Shown here in pieces: positions 24,915 through 33,348 of a DNA stretch of 64,000 bases; within the stretch, counting starts at the first letter, position 1; each line of letters opens with the position of its first letter. The position numbers and the translations under genes were made by a program. Origin of the DNA: Candidatus Gastranaerophilales bacterium (GTDB taxonomy: Bacteria > Cyanobacteriota > Vampirovibrionia > Gastranaerophilales > Gastranaerophilaceae); assembly GCA_947624325.1 (NCBI GenBank), contig CANQJT010000007.1, forward strand, positions 25,685-89,684. Reading direction: 5' to 3'. The notes under the pieces are model-generated. The model did not search any database. It was not told where the DNA came from and saw only the letters and a program-made list of their open reading frames with translations.

Positions 24915-25583
24915 ATGAAACAAAGGTCTCTGTTTGATGTAATATCACCCATAATGACAGGCCCATCCAGTTCACATACGGCAGGTGCCGTAAGACTGGG
25001 GATTTTGGCAAGAAATATTTATAAAGAAATTCCCGAAAAAGTAACCTTTAAATTGTACAATTCATATGCAACTACAGGCAAAGGGCATGGCACGGATAAA
25101 GGATTGTTGTCAGGTTTATTAGGATTAACCGTAGACAGCTGTGATATAAAAAATATTTTTGAGCTCCCATTAAGCAAAAATATTAAATATTCATTTGAAT
25201 ATGAACAAAATATAGACAGACACCCGAATGCAGTTGACTTTATCCTTGAAGGTAAAATCAATATGGTTATATCGGGGAATTCAATTGGAGCAGGAAATGT
25301 TGAAATAACTAAAATTGATGATTTTTCAACAAAAATATCGGGTGAATATAATACAATAATATTATTTTACAAGGATAAACCCGGCATGATATCTAAAGTT
25401 TCCACGTTAATTCAAGATGAAAATATAAATATAGCTTCCTTGGAATGCGACAGGAATGCAAGAGGACAGACAGCATCAATGTGTATTTGTGTTGACGGGG
25501 ATATTCCGGAAAGATTAATAAAATCAACAGAAAATATAGAAGATGTTTATTTTGTCAGAAATGTAAAAAAATTAGAGGATTAA
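24915..25583 (+). CDS. sdaAB: L-serine dehydratase beta subunit
   Basis: 222 residues, beta subunit of the iron-sulfur L-serine deaminase that turns serine into pyruvate and ammonia. The N-terminal domain shows GPSSSHTAGA and RLGILARNI. The C-terminal ~75 residues are an ACT domain (ILFYKDKPGMISKVSTLI). It is followed one base later by the alpha subunit. No ribosome site is present and the promoter is placed for leaderless transcription. Confidence 0.95.
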   Translation: MKQRSLFDVISPIMTGPSSSHTAGAVRLGILARNIYKEIPEKVTFKLYNSYATTGKGHGTDKGLLSGLLGLTVDSCDIKNIFELPLSKNIKYSFEYEQNIDRHPNAVDFILEGKINMVISGNSIGAGNVEITKIDDFSTKISGEYNTIILFYKDKPGMISKVSTLIQDENINIASLECDRNARGQTASMCICVDGDIPERLIKSTENIEDVYFVRNVKKLED

Positions 25584-25584
25584 A

Positions 25585-26463
25585 TTGGACGGTAATATAA
25601 ATACATTTGAAAAACTATTAGCGGAATGTAAAATTTCGGGTAAAAAAATATATGAAATTATGCAGGAAAAAGAAGCATTAGATTTTGAAATTACTATTGA
25701 AGAAGTAAGGAATAAAGTTCGTAAAAATCTAAAAGCAATGAAAAGCGCAATATTAAGGGGTTTAAACTCAAAAGAAAAATCATACAGCGGTTTGTGCGGG
25801 GATGAGTGTTATAAATTAAAGGAAAGATATAATAAAAAGCCTGCATTATTCGGGGAATTATTTGAAAAAATAACTATGTATGCAATGGCAACAATGGAAG
25901 AAAATTTAAGAATGAATACAATAGTAGCATGCCCGACGGCAGGTTCATGCGGAATAGTTCCTTCTGTAATAACAGCAGTTAGCGAAAAAGATAAGATAGC
26001 GGAAGAAGAAGAGATAAATGCCTTAATAACAGCAGGTACAATAGGATATATAATTTCATCAAAAGTGGCAATGGCAGGAGCTGTTGCAGGTTGTCAGGCG
26101 GAATGCGGAGTGGCTTCAGCTATGAGTGCAGGAGCTGTAGTCGAATTATTGGGAGGAAATTCAAATCAAATAATACAAGCTTCCACATTGGCATTAAAAA
26201 ATGTGCTTGGACTAACATGTGATCCTGTTGCAGGATTAGTGGAAATTCCTTGTGTAAAAAGAAATGTATTTTTAGCAATACATTCTATAACCGCTGCAGA
26301 ACTTGCACTTTCTGATATTGAAAGTAAAATACCGCCTGATGAAGTTGTAGATGCTATGTTACAAACGGGGCAGTTAATGTCGCCATTATTAAAAGAAACA
26401 TCAAAAGGCGGTTTAGCTGTTACAAAAAGTGGTATAATACTTAATAGAAAGATAATGGGTTAA
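25585..26463 (+). CDS. sdaAA: L-serine dehydratase alpha subunit
   Basis: 292 residues, catalytic subunit carrying the oxygen-sensitive [4Fe-4S] cluster. The cysteines are in ACPTAGSCGIVPS and in CDPVAGLVEIPCVKRN. GAVAGCQAECGVASAM is also typical. The start is TTG at 25585 with AGAGG six bases before it. It forms an operon with sdaAB and probably the 111-residue gene that follows. An oxygen-sensitive enzyme fits an anaerobic host. Confidence 0.95.
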   Translation: MDGNINTFEKLLAECKISGKKIYEIMQEKEALDFEITIEEVRNKVRKNLKAMKSAILRGLNSKEKSYSGLCGDECYKLKERYNKKPALFGELFEKITMYAMATMEENLRMNTIVACPTAGSCGIVPSVITAVSEKDKIAEEEEINALITAGTIGYIISSKVAMAGAVAGCQAECGVASAMSAGAVVELLGGNSNQIIQASTLALKNVLGLTCDPVAGLVEIPCVKRNVFLAIHSITAAELALSDIESKIPPDEVVDAMLQTGQLMSPLLKETSKGGLAVTKSGIILNRKIMG

Positions 26464-26467
26464 AATA

Positions 26468-26803
26468 ATGTCAGAAAATTATAATGAGTCACAAAAAAGT
26501 GAACCGATAATTTATGAACTTGAACAGTCTCTTATTCAGTATTTATGCACTAAACATGATATAGAGGATAAAGTACCGGGAGGACAAAGAAGAGTTCGGG
26601 GATTAAGCTTTAAAATAAATAAAAACCCTAAAGAACTTTCATTTTCTGTGCAAATCGGAATGATGGAAGCTTTATTTGATGCTATAAACGGGGTAAAAAT
26701 AAGGGGAAGCTGTTACAGCCTTGAAAGATATATAAGGGATTGGTATCTAAGATCCAGTGTTAACCAAGAAATAAAAAACTATTTATATTTTAATAAGAAA
26801 TAA
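26468..26803 (+). CDS. uncharacterised 111-residue soluble protein in the serine dehydratase operon
   Basis: No family recognised. The sequence is polar with no signal peptide or membrane segment. Features are IIYELEQSLIQYLCTKHDI, a basic GGQRRVRGLSFKI, then a strand and a C-terminal basic region (RYIRDWYLRSS). It starts four bases after sdaAA without a clear ribosome site, so it is probably read by coupling. A terminator follows the stop. Its distribution beside sdaAA elsewhere would show whether it is functionally linked. Confidence 0.65.
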   Translation: MSENYNESQKSEPIIYELEQSLIQYLCTKHDIEDKVPGGQRRVRGLSFKINKNPKELSFSVQIGMMEALFDAINGVKIRGSCYSLERYIRDWYLRSSVNQEIKNYLYFNKK

Positions 26804-26830
26804 AAAAGCGGAAATTATTCCGCTTTTTTT
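26804..26830. terminator. bidirectional terminator between sdaA operon and dapL
   Basis: GCGGAA and TTCCGC with a 4-base loop, flanked by an A-run and a T-run. It sits between two convergent stops. Confidence 0.85.
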
Positions 26831-28007
26831 AAAATAATTTTGAAAACCTATTCATTGCTTCAATAGTATTTTCTCTGTTGCCGAAAGAGGTTAAACGAAA
26901 ATATCCTTCTCCGTTTCTGCCAAAACCGCTTCCCGGAGTGCCGACAACAGCTATATTATTTAATAAATAATCAAAGAAATCCCATGATGACATATTATTA
27001 GGACATTTTAACCAAATATAAGGCGAGTGTTTTCCTCCCGTGTACCAAATATTTTTTCTATCCATTGTATCAGAAATTATTTTTGCATTTTCGCTGTAAT
27101 ATGAAATATTTTCTTGTATTTGTTTTTGACCTTCGGGTGTAAATATAGCTTCAGCAGCTCTTTGAACAATGTAAGGCACTCCGTTAAACTTAGTAGTTTG
27201 CCGTCTTAACCAAAATTTGTTTAACTGTGTTCCCTGTTTAACAAGTTCTTTAGGAACAACTGTATAACCGCATCTTGTTCCCGTAAACCCTGCGGTTTTA
27301 GAGAAAGAGCAGAACTCTATAGCACATTTTTCAGCACCTTCTATTTCATAAATACTGCTTGGAAGGTCATCTGATTTTATAAAACATTCATAAGCAGCAT
27401 CAAAAAGGATAATTGCATCATTTTTAAGTGCATAATTAACCCATTTTGTAAGTCCGTCTTTTGTATAAACAGCACCTGTAGGGTTGTTTGGCGAACAGAT
27501 ATAAATAATGTCGCATTTCACATTTTCATCAGGCAGAGGTAAAAAACCGTTGTCTTTATTTGCGTCTGCAAAAATAATTTTTCTTCCTGCCATTATATTA
27601 GTATCAACATAAACGGGATATACAGGGTCAGGAACAAGCACTGTATTATCCAGTGAAAAAATATCCAAAATATTACCCAAATCACTTTTAGCACCGTCAG
27701 ATATAAAAATTTCGTCGGCTTCAAGTTTAACATGTTTTGTTTCATAATATTTTTGAATAGCTTCCCTTAAAAAAGCATAGCCTTGCTCAGGCCCGTATCC
27801 TTTAAAGGTGCTTTGCACCCCCATTTCATCAGCTGCTTTTTTAATTGCTTCAACAACAACAGGCGCTAATGGAAGTGTAACATCGCCAATTCCGAGCCTG
27901 ATTATATTTTTATCAGGATTTTTATTTGAAAATTCTGAGACTTTTTTGGCTATAGTAGAAAATAAATAACTATCTTCCAAGTTTAAGTAATTTTGATTAA
28001 TGTTCAT
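26829..28007 (-). CDS. dapL: LL-diaminopimelate aminotransferase
   Basis: 392 residues, fold-type I PLP aminotransferase. It converts tetrahydrodipicolinate directly to LL-diaminopimelate for lysine and peptidoglycan, the route used by cyanobacteria, plants and Chlamydia. Typical blocks are RLGIGDVTLPL, FKGYGPEQGYAFLREAI, ICSPNNPTGAVY, the PLP lysine in SFSKTAGFTGTRCGY, and WLKCP near the C-terminus. Ribosome site GGAGA precedes the ATG. It is divergent from gltD. Confidence 0.96.
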   Translation of the reverse strand: MNINQNYLNLEDSYLFSTIAKKVSEFSNKNPDKNIIRLGIGDVTLPLAPVVVEAIKKAADEMGVQSTFKGYGPEQGYAFLREAIQKYYETKHVKLEADEIFISDGAKSDLGNILDIFSLDNTVLVPDPVYPVYVDTNIMAGRKIIFADANKDNGFLPLPDENVKCDIIYICSPNNPTGAVYTKDGLTKWVNYALKNDAIILFDAAYECFIKSDDLPSSIYEIEGAEKCAIEFCSFSKTAGFTGTRCGYTVVPKELVKQGTQLNKFWLRRQTTKFNGVPYIVQRAAEAIFTPEGQKQIQENISYYSENAKIISDTMDRKNIWYTGGKHSPYIWLKCPNNMSSWDFFDYLLNNIAVVGTPGSGFGRNGEGYFRLTSFGNRENTIEAMNRFSKLF

Positions 28008-28089
28008 AGTATCTCCAAAAACTTATGTCGTTTACAATTATCTTTATAGTATAATAAAATAAAGATTAAGTAAAAAGGAATAAAAAAAT

Positions 28090-29460
28090 ATGGCAGTAAG
28101 ACAAAGACAACATGAACAAGACCCTATGGTAAGACGTACTAATTTTGACGCAGTAGAGTCTAATTTAACAGATGAACAGGCAAAACTTGAAGCATCAAGA
28201 TGTTTAAATTGTAAAAATCCCAGATGTGTACAGGGCTGTCCCGTAAATATAAATATTCCTGCTTTTATTCACGAATTAAAAGAAGGAAATATTGAAAAAG
28301 CAGGGGAAGTAATTAGAGAATCAAGCTTACTTCCTTCAGTTTGCGGAAGAGTTTGCCCTCAAGAAAGACAATGCGAAGGCAAATGTGTTTTAGGTATAAA
28401 ATCTGAACCAATAGCAATTGGTGCTTTAGAAAGATATGTCGGCGATGCAACAAATGCACAAATCGGAGAAATAAAAGAAACAGGCAAAAAAGTTGCCATC
28501 ATAGGTTCAGGATGTGCAGGTATTACGGCTGCCGCAGACCTAAGACGAGCAGGTCATGAGGTTGTGGTTTTTGAAGCACTTCATAAACTAGGTGGTGTTT
28601 TAAGATACGGTATTCCTCCTTTCAGACTTCCGAGAACTTTCTTGGATAAAGAAATTTCTAACTTAAAAGCAATGGGAGTTAAATTTGTAACTAATGTAGT
28701 TGTAGGTAAATCTGTTACGGTTAAACAGCTTCAAGATGACGGGTTTGATGCAATTGTTATCGGCTCAGGTGCAGGACTTCCAAAAATGATGGGAATTCCC
28801 GGCGAAAACTTAAACGGAGTATATTCAGCAAATGAATTTTTAACCCGTGTTAATTTAATGCAGGCTAATTTAGAAGAAACACCTACTCCTATCAGAGTCG
28901 GCGAAAAAGCTGCTATAATCGGAGGCGGAAACGTTGCAATGGATGCAGCAAGAGTTGCAGTAAGAATAGGCTTTAAAGAAGTTTATATAATGTATAGACG
29001 TACGGAAGCCGAACTTCCTGCAAGACTTGAAGAAATCCGCCATGCTAAAGAAGAAGGTGTTATATTTAAGTTCTTGCATGCTCCTAAAGAAATCTATAAC
29101 AAAGATGGTTATGTAGGCGGTATGCAGTTTGAAATAATGGAACTCGGTGAACCTGATGAATCAGGCAGAAGAAAACCAATTCCGACGGGTAAAACTATGG
29201 ATTTAGATGTAGATACCGTTGTTGTTGCTTTAGGTACAGGCCCAAATCCTACAATTCAATCTTCTATGTTAAGAGATAATATGAATCTTGAAACAAATCC
29301 GAAGGGTTACATTATTATTAATGCAGAAACAGGTGAAACATCTATTAATGGTGTATATGCCGGAGGCGATGTTGCTCCTACAGGTTCATCTACCGCTATT
29401 AACGCAATGGGTGCAGGAAAACGAGCAGCTAAAGCAATTAATGAATATCTTGCAAGATAA
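28090..29460 (+). CDS. gltD: glutamate synthase small subunit (NADPH)
   Basis: 456 residues, flavin and Fe-S electron-input subunit of NADPH glutamate synthase, or a stand-alone homologue. The N-terminal cysteines are in CLNCKNPRCVQGCPV and CGRVCPQERQCEGKC. The FAD site is IGSGCAGITAAADLRRAG, the NADPH site is IGGGNVAMDAAR, and GVYAGGDVAPTGS is near the end. The large subunit is not in the window. Weak ribosome site AAAGGAA. A terminator follows. Confidence 0.93.
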   Translation: MAVRQRQHEQDPMVRRTNFDAVESNLTDEQAKLEASRCLNCKNPRCVQGCPVNINIPAFIHELKEGNIEKAGEVIRESSLLPSVCGRVCPQERQCEGKCVLGIKSEPIAIGALERYVGDATNAQIGEIKETGKKVAIIGSGCAGITAAADLRRAGHEVVVFEALHKLGGVLRYGIPPFRLPRTFLDKEISNLKAMGVKFVTNVVVGKSVTVKQLQDDGFDAIVIGSGAGLPKMMGIPGENLNGVYSANEFLTRVNLMQANLEETPTPIRVGEKAAIIGGGNVAMDAARVAVRIGFKEVYIMYRRTEAELPARLEEIRHAKEEGVIFKFLHAPKEIYNKDGYVGGMQFEIMELGEPDESGRRKPIPTGKTMDLDVDTVVVALGTGPNPTIQSSMLRDNMNLETNPKGYIIINAETGETSINGVYAGGDVAPTGSSTAINAMGAGKRAAKAINEYLAR

Positions 29461-29481
29461 ATAATAAAATATAATAAAATA

Positions 29482-29516
29482 AAAATCCCCTTATTTAATA
29501 AGGGGATTTTTTTATA
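29482..29516 (+). terminator. intrinsic terminator after gltD
   Basis: AAAATCCCCTTAT and ATAAGGGGATTTT are perfect 13-bp arms with a 3-base loop and a T-run after them; it could also serve the convergent gene. Confidence 0.9.
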
Positions 29517-29532
29517 TTATTTTTTTATTTAA

Positions 29533-30570
29533 TTAAGCTAAACCTTTAACCATATACTGTGCAGCTCTAATCATTTTTTCGTTGAATTGTTTATTAGGAG
29601 CCTGCATATCAGCAATTTGTTGAAGTTTTTCAGGTGAGAAACGACGTCTTTTTAAGTCTTCTATAACAGGATTTAATTTTTTAAGTTCGTTTTTAACATC
29701 TCTTTTAATAGCATTTCTTGATGCTTGAGCAGCATTTCTTTGCATTATTTCTACTGACTCAGGTGTTTGAGATGCAATAAATTGAGCTTTGTTTAATTCT
29801 TTTTTTGCAGCTTCTTCTGCAAGTGCTTTAGCCTTATTTTGTTCTTTTTGAATAGCTTGTTGAGCTTTTGCAGTAAATTCATTTGCTTGATTTTGCATAT
29901 GAACAGCCACTTTTTTGTTGTGTGCGGTAGGATTGTTTATTGCGTTTTCCATAGCTTTTTTGCTTGCTTGAGTAACATCATCCAAACCGGATTTAAGCGC
30001 CTCTGCTCTTTGCATAGCTTGCTCAACAGTTTTTGATTGACCTTGAGCTGCACTTTTTATTGAACCTATTGCAGATTTCATTGTTTCAGCATTTGCTTTC
30101 ATTTCGGTTCTAACTGCATTTTCTGCATTTAAAACTTCATTCTTTGCTTCTTTAAGTGAAGCTTTTATAATTTCTTTTCCTTGTTTTGTATGATTTTTAA
30201 GAGCTGCTTCTTTTACTGCACTATAATTAGCGCCTTCTTTTACAGCTGCTTTTGCTGTTTCTGCTACTTTTGAAGCTTTTATAACATCATCTGCAGAATT
30301 CTTTGCAGCCTTTACAACATCATCTGCAGAATTCTTTGCTGCTTTTACAACATCATCTGCGAGATTTGTAACAGTCTCTTTTACAGCGGAAGTTTTACCT
30401 TTTCTTGCAGCTATAATTCCCATTGCTATAGCTGCTGCAGCACTTAATGTGACAATTATTGCACTTCCGTTTTCTTTAAATTCTTTTTTATCTTCATTCT
30501 TACTTTTAGTTTCTTGTTTGTAATTATCAGTAATGTTGATTGTATTAATTCCTGTTTTTGCAATTTCCAT
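29533..30570 (-). CDS. uncharacterised repeat-rich coiled-coil protein with one membrane segment
   Basis: 345 residues. A polar N-terminus (MEIAKTGINTINI) is followed by a hydrophobic segment at about 36-55 (AIIVTLSAAAAIAMGIIAA). Three copies of an 11-residue ADDV[VI]KA[AS]K-type repeat (33 bp in DNA, 30284-30360) follow, then a long Ala/Lys/Glu helix to the end. The composition resembles LEA/apolipoprotein-like amphipathic helices. It resembles in style the partial repeat gene at 63701-64000. Ribosome site AGGAAAGG precedes the ATG. No function can be assigned. Confidence 0.7.
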   Translation of the reverse strand: MEIAKTGINTINITDNYKQETKSKNEDKKEFKENGSAIIVTLSAAAAIAMGIIAARKGKTSAVKETVTNLADDVVKAAKNSADDVVKAAKNSADDVIKASKVAETAKAAVKEGANYSAVKEAALKNHTKQGKEIIKASLKEAKNEVLNAENAVRTEMKANAETMKSAIGSIKSAAQGQSKTVEQAMQRAEALKSGLDDVTQASKKAMENAINNPTAHNKKVAVHMQNQANEFTAKAQQAIQKEQNKAKALAEEAAKKELNKAQFIASQTPESVEIMQRNAAQASRNAIKRDVKNELKKLNPVIEDLKRRRFSPEKLQQIADMQAPNKQFNEKMIRAAQYMVKGLA

Positions 30571-30664
30571 TTTAAGAATCCTTTCCTAATACACATATAT
30601 TATAAGTTATCGAAAAAATTTTTCTTGTCTGATTTTAAATTATTATTTACAAAATTTAACATAA

Positions 30665-31681
30665 TTATTCAACACTTGAATTAATTTTATTTTTAAGGTC
30701 TTTAAAGGAAATATTATTTTTTAATAAAAACATTACAGCAACAATTGAAGTAGTGATTACTACTATTGCCTGTTCTATTAAAGATATTGCAAGTGCTGTT
30801 TCTTTAGGAATATGATAAATTGCAAAAGCTGAAATTACAGCCAGTTGGTATGGTCCTATAAAAATTGAAGTTGAAGGAATCATGCAGGCTAATGCTATAA
30901 ATCCGATAATAAATAAAACAACTGACCAATTAATATCCAAATTAAATCCTTGTATAACTATAAAATAATTAATACATTCAAAACTCCATATAAGTCCTGA
31001 TACAAATAATACAATTAAAAGCCGTTTAGGATATTTAAGTATTTCAAAACCTTCAATAAAAGAATTACAAAGATTGTTTGATGTTTTAATTATTTTTTGT
31101 ATTAAATTATCTTTTGTATTTTCAGACTTATTGCACAATTTTTCCAAGAATGTGAAAAAAATATCAACTTTATTAAATTTAATAGCACAAAAAGCACAAA
31201 TAAGACCGCCGATAAATATTATTGCAGCACCGAAACATAGGTGTTGAGCCAGCGAATTTTTATTATATATGAAAATCCCTATTAAAAGCATTCCGATTAT
31301 ACAGAGTCCGTCAAAAATTCTTTCAAGCATGACTGCTCCAAAAATTTTAACTTTGCTTATATCATATTTTTTTCCTGTGTAAATAGCTCTGAATATATCG
31401 CCTGCTCTGGCTGGTAATACTATATTTAATGCCGCACCGCTTATACATAATGGCACAAAATCGGATAAAGGAGCATTTACTGTTTTTGATATCAGTAATT
31501 TAAAACATAAACCTCTAAAAGATAATGATATTAAAATTGAGAGTGCAAGTAAAATTATATATTTTAATTCAAAACCTCTAATTGTTTGTATAAACAGATT
31601 AAAATTCAGGTTTTTAAAAACAAGGTATAAAAATAGTAATGTAATAAAAAGAAGAATTAATTTTTTTATATGGAATTTCAT
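30665..31681 (-). CDS. UPF0104/AglD-type flippase-like membrane protein
   Basis: 338 residues with about eight membrane segments, matching the lysylphosphatidylglycerol synthase transmembrane-region family (PF03706). The block LPARAGDIFRAI and the later VMLERIFDG are characteristic. Members are linked to lipid or glycolipid transfer; the substrate is unknown. It lies 28 bases after a TPR gene on the same strand and is probably co-transcribed with it. Confidence 0.82.
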   Translation of the reverse strand: MKFHIKKLILLFITLLFLYLVFKNLNFNLFIQTIRGFELKYIILLALSILISLSFRGLCFKLLISKTVNAPLSDFVPLCISGAALNIVLPARAGDIFRAIYTGKKYDISKVKIFGAVMLERIFDGLCIIGMLLIGIFIYNKNSLAQHLCFGAAIIFIGGLICAFCAIKFNKVDIFFTFLEKLCNKSENTKDNLIQKIIKTSNNLCNSFIEGFEILKYPKRLLIVLFVSGLIWSFECINYFIVIQGFNLDINWSVVLFIIGFIALACMIPSTSIFIGPYQLAVISAFAIYHIPKETALAISLIEQAIVVITTSIVAVMFLLKNNISFKDLKNKINSSVE

Positions 31682-31709
31682 TTGATATTTCCTGATTTAT
31701 TAAATAAAT

Positions 31710-32288
31710 TTATACTATTTTTAGTCCAGAATGTTTAATTTTCTTTTGAAGTTTTAATTTTTCGTTAATTATATCAAAATTAGAATTAAAAATATTATTT
31801 AAAGTTACTCTGTCTAATATATTTTGTGATTGAATAAATGTAATATAAGCAGATTTATATTCTTTAAGTTCAACGAGTGAATTTATTTTAATTTCAATAA
31901 TCTGATAATACAATTGATAATTTTCCCAATCAATTTTATCAAGAGCTTTTTGCGCAAAAGACAGTGCCAAATTAAATTGTTTAAGCGAGTAGTAGCAATT
32001 GGCGATTGCTCCGTTTGTTCGTACACAATCATTGTTATTGTTTAAAGCTTTTAAATATAATTCAAGAGCATTTTTAATTTTGCCTTTAATAAAATAAATA
32101 TCAGCACATAATGTAAGGCTCTTAAAATGATAAGGAGTTAATAAAAGAGCTTCTTTTAATTTCTTTAGCGCCGAATTTATATTATTAAAATAATAAAAAT
32201 CATCTTCCGCTTCTCTAAATAACTTCTCGGACTTTAAATTAACTACTTTTGAATTATTTATATATAATAAATTACTTGTATTCTGCAT
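31710..32288 (-). CDS. TPR-repeat protein
   Basis: 192 residues with three to four tetratricopeptide-like repeats, e.g. ALKKLKEALLLTPYHFKSL, ALELYLKALNNNNDCVRTN and ALSFAQKALDKIDWENYQL. Such helices mediate protein binding. There is no signal peptide. A TATTAT box ends six bases before the ATG and no ribosome site is seen. It is upstream of the flippase-like gene. Confidence 0.78.
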   Translation of the reverse strand: MQNTSNLLYINNSKVVNLKSEKLFREAEDDFYYFNNINSALKKLKEALLLTPYHFKSLTLCADIYFIKGKIKNALELYLKALNNNNDCVRTNGAIANCYYSLKQFNLALSFAQKALDKIDWENYQLYYQIIEIKINSLVELKEYKSAYITFIQSQNILDRVTLNNIFNSNFDIINEKLKLQKKIKHSGLKIV

Positions 32289-32364
32289 ATATAAATAATA
32301 AAATTCAGTACATGTTAAGGGCTACGAGTAAATTATAATCCTGAAAACGGAATGAGTATAAAAC

Positions 32365-32471
32365 CATGTCGTGGCATGGGTTTTCATGATTTAAAAATGA
32401 TTTAACAATTTTTAACAATAAACTTCACTGTATATTAATAATCATGGAAAGCATGTCAGGACATGGATTTT
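32365..32471. repeat. two direct copies of a palindromic CATGTC..CATGG..TTTT motif
   Basis: CATGTCGTGGCATGGGTTTT (32365-32384) and CATGTCAGGACATGGATTTT (32452-32471) match at about 16 of 20 positions. Each is itself an imperfect palindrome. They lie in the leader region upstream of rpoZ. Both contain an ATG opening a very short frame (MSWHGFS and MSGHGF). Confidence 0.5.
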
Positions 32472-32570
32472 AGTGTAATTACAAAACTTAACATAAATGC
32501 CGTTAAAAAATTAACTCATTGCTTGATATTAAAAAATGTGCATTGTATTATAAAAGAAATTGGAGGAATT

Positions 32571-32813
32571 ATGAATCAAATTATAAAAATAGCCTGGGAC
32601 TTAAATGAAAACACCGAAAACAGATACCAGCTTGTTTATGAAATTGCGGAACTGGCCAAGAAATTGGTTGATGAAAATCAATTAAAAAAAGTAAAAGAAG
32701 AATACAGTTTTGAAGAAACTTCTTTTGATACTTCAATAAAGAAAGAAAATCCGGTTGAACATGCAATTATGGTAAAAGCTTCAGAATATGATGATTCGGG
32801 TTTGGTAGGCTAA
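32571..32813 (+). CDS. rpoZ: probable RNA polymerase omega subunit
   Basis: 80 residues. The block ENRYQLVYEIAELAKKLVDE matches the omega core (N-R-Y-x-L-v-x-x-i-A-x-x-A-k-x-L), and the later VEHAIMVKAS resembles the 'x-x-A-i-x-E' helix. Omega binds the beta' subunit and helps core assembly. The frame extends upstream to 32463, but GGAGGAATT lies directly before the ATG at 32571. A terminator follows. It stands alone, divergent from the TPR gene. Confidence 0.65.
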   Translation: MNQIIKIAWDLNENTENRYQLVYEIAELAKKLVDENQLKKVKEEYSFEETSFDTSIKKENPVEHAIMVKASEYDDSGLVG

Positions 32814-32830
32814 ATAAAATAATTTATAAA

Positions 32831-32861
32831 AAAAGCTCCTCAATGTAAGGAGCTTTTTTTA
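32831..32861. terminator. bidirectional terminator between rpoZ and rpsT
   Basis: AAGCTCCT and AGGAGCTT arms with a 7-base loop, A-run on the left and T-run on the right. Confidence 0.85.
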
Positions 32862-32884
32862 ACCGTAAAATCAAACTTAAAGAC

Positions 32885-33157
32885 TTATTTCATTAATTTA
32901 TTAAGTGCTTTAGTTAATCTTGATTTTTTTCTTGAAGCTGTATTTTTATGTAAAATACCTTTAGAAACAGCTTTATCACAAAGCTTATAAGCATTAGATA
33001 ATGCTGAATTAATAGCTTCCTGGTCTTTTTCTTTGGCTTGCGCTAAAACAATAACTTTTTTAACTGCTGTTTTAATTGAAGATTTAAAAGCAACATTTCT
33101 TTCATAATTTCTTTCAGCTGTTAAAATTCTTTTTTTAGCGGATTTAATATTTGCCAT
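32885..33157 (-). CDS. rpsT: 30S ribosomal protein S20
   Basis: 90 residues, very basic. The N-terminus MANIKSAKKRILTAERNYERN and the later KGILHKNTASRKKSRLTKALN are typical of S20, which binds the 5' domain of 16S rRNA. The frame extends to 33190, but AGAAAGGA precedes the ATG at 33157 and gives the family N-terminus. Confidence 0.97.
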   Translation of the reverse strand: MANIKSAKKRILTAERNYERNVAFKSSIKTAVKKVIVLAQAKEKDQEAINSALSNAYKLCDKAVSKGILHKNTASRKKSRLTKALNKLMK

Positions 33158-33348
33158 AGTGTTTTTCCTTTCTAATGTCAGTATTGTCAATGTAACAATC
33201 TGCTTAGAGGATTAGTGAGTAAACTTATTATATAATCTAAAAAAATTAAGTAAATAAAAATATTAATTTTTTTTAAAATTAAATAATAATATAGCAAAAA
33301 AAGAGCATTTTTATTTTTAAATATAAAGTGTAAAAGTAAGATAGTCTT

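Noticed and set aside
32289..32570. Riboswitch upstream of rpoZ
   Set aside because: I compared it in mind with common classes (c-di-GMP, preQ1, guanidine) and found no matching conserved core. Kept only as a repeat motif.
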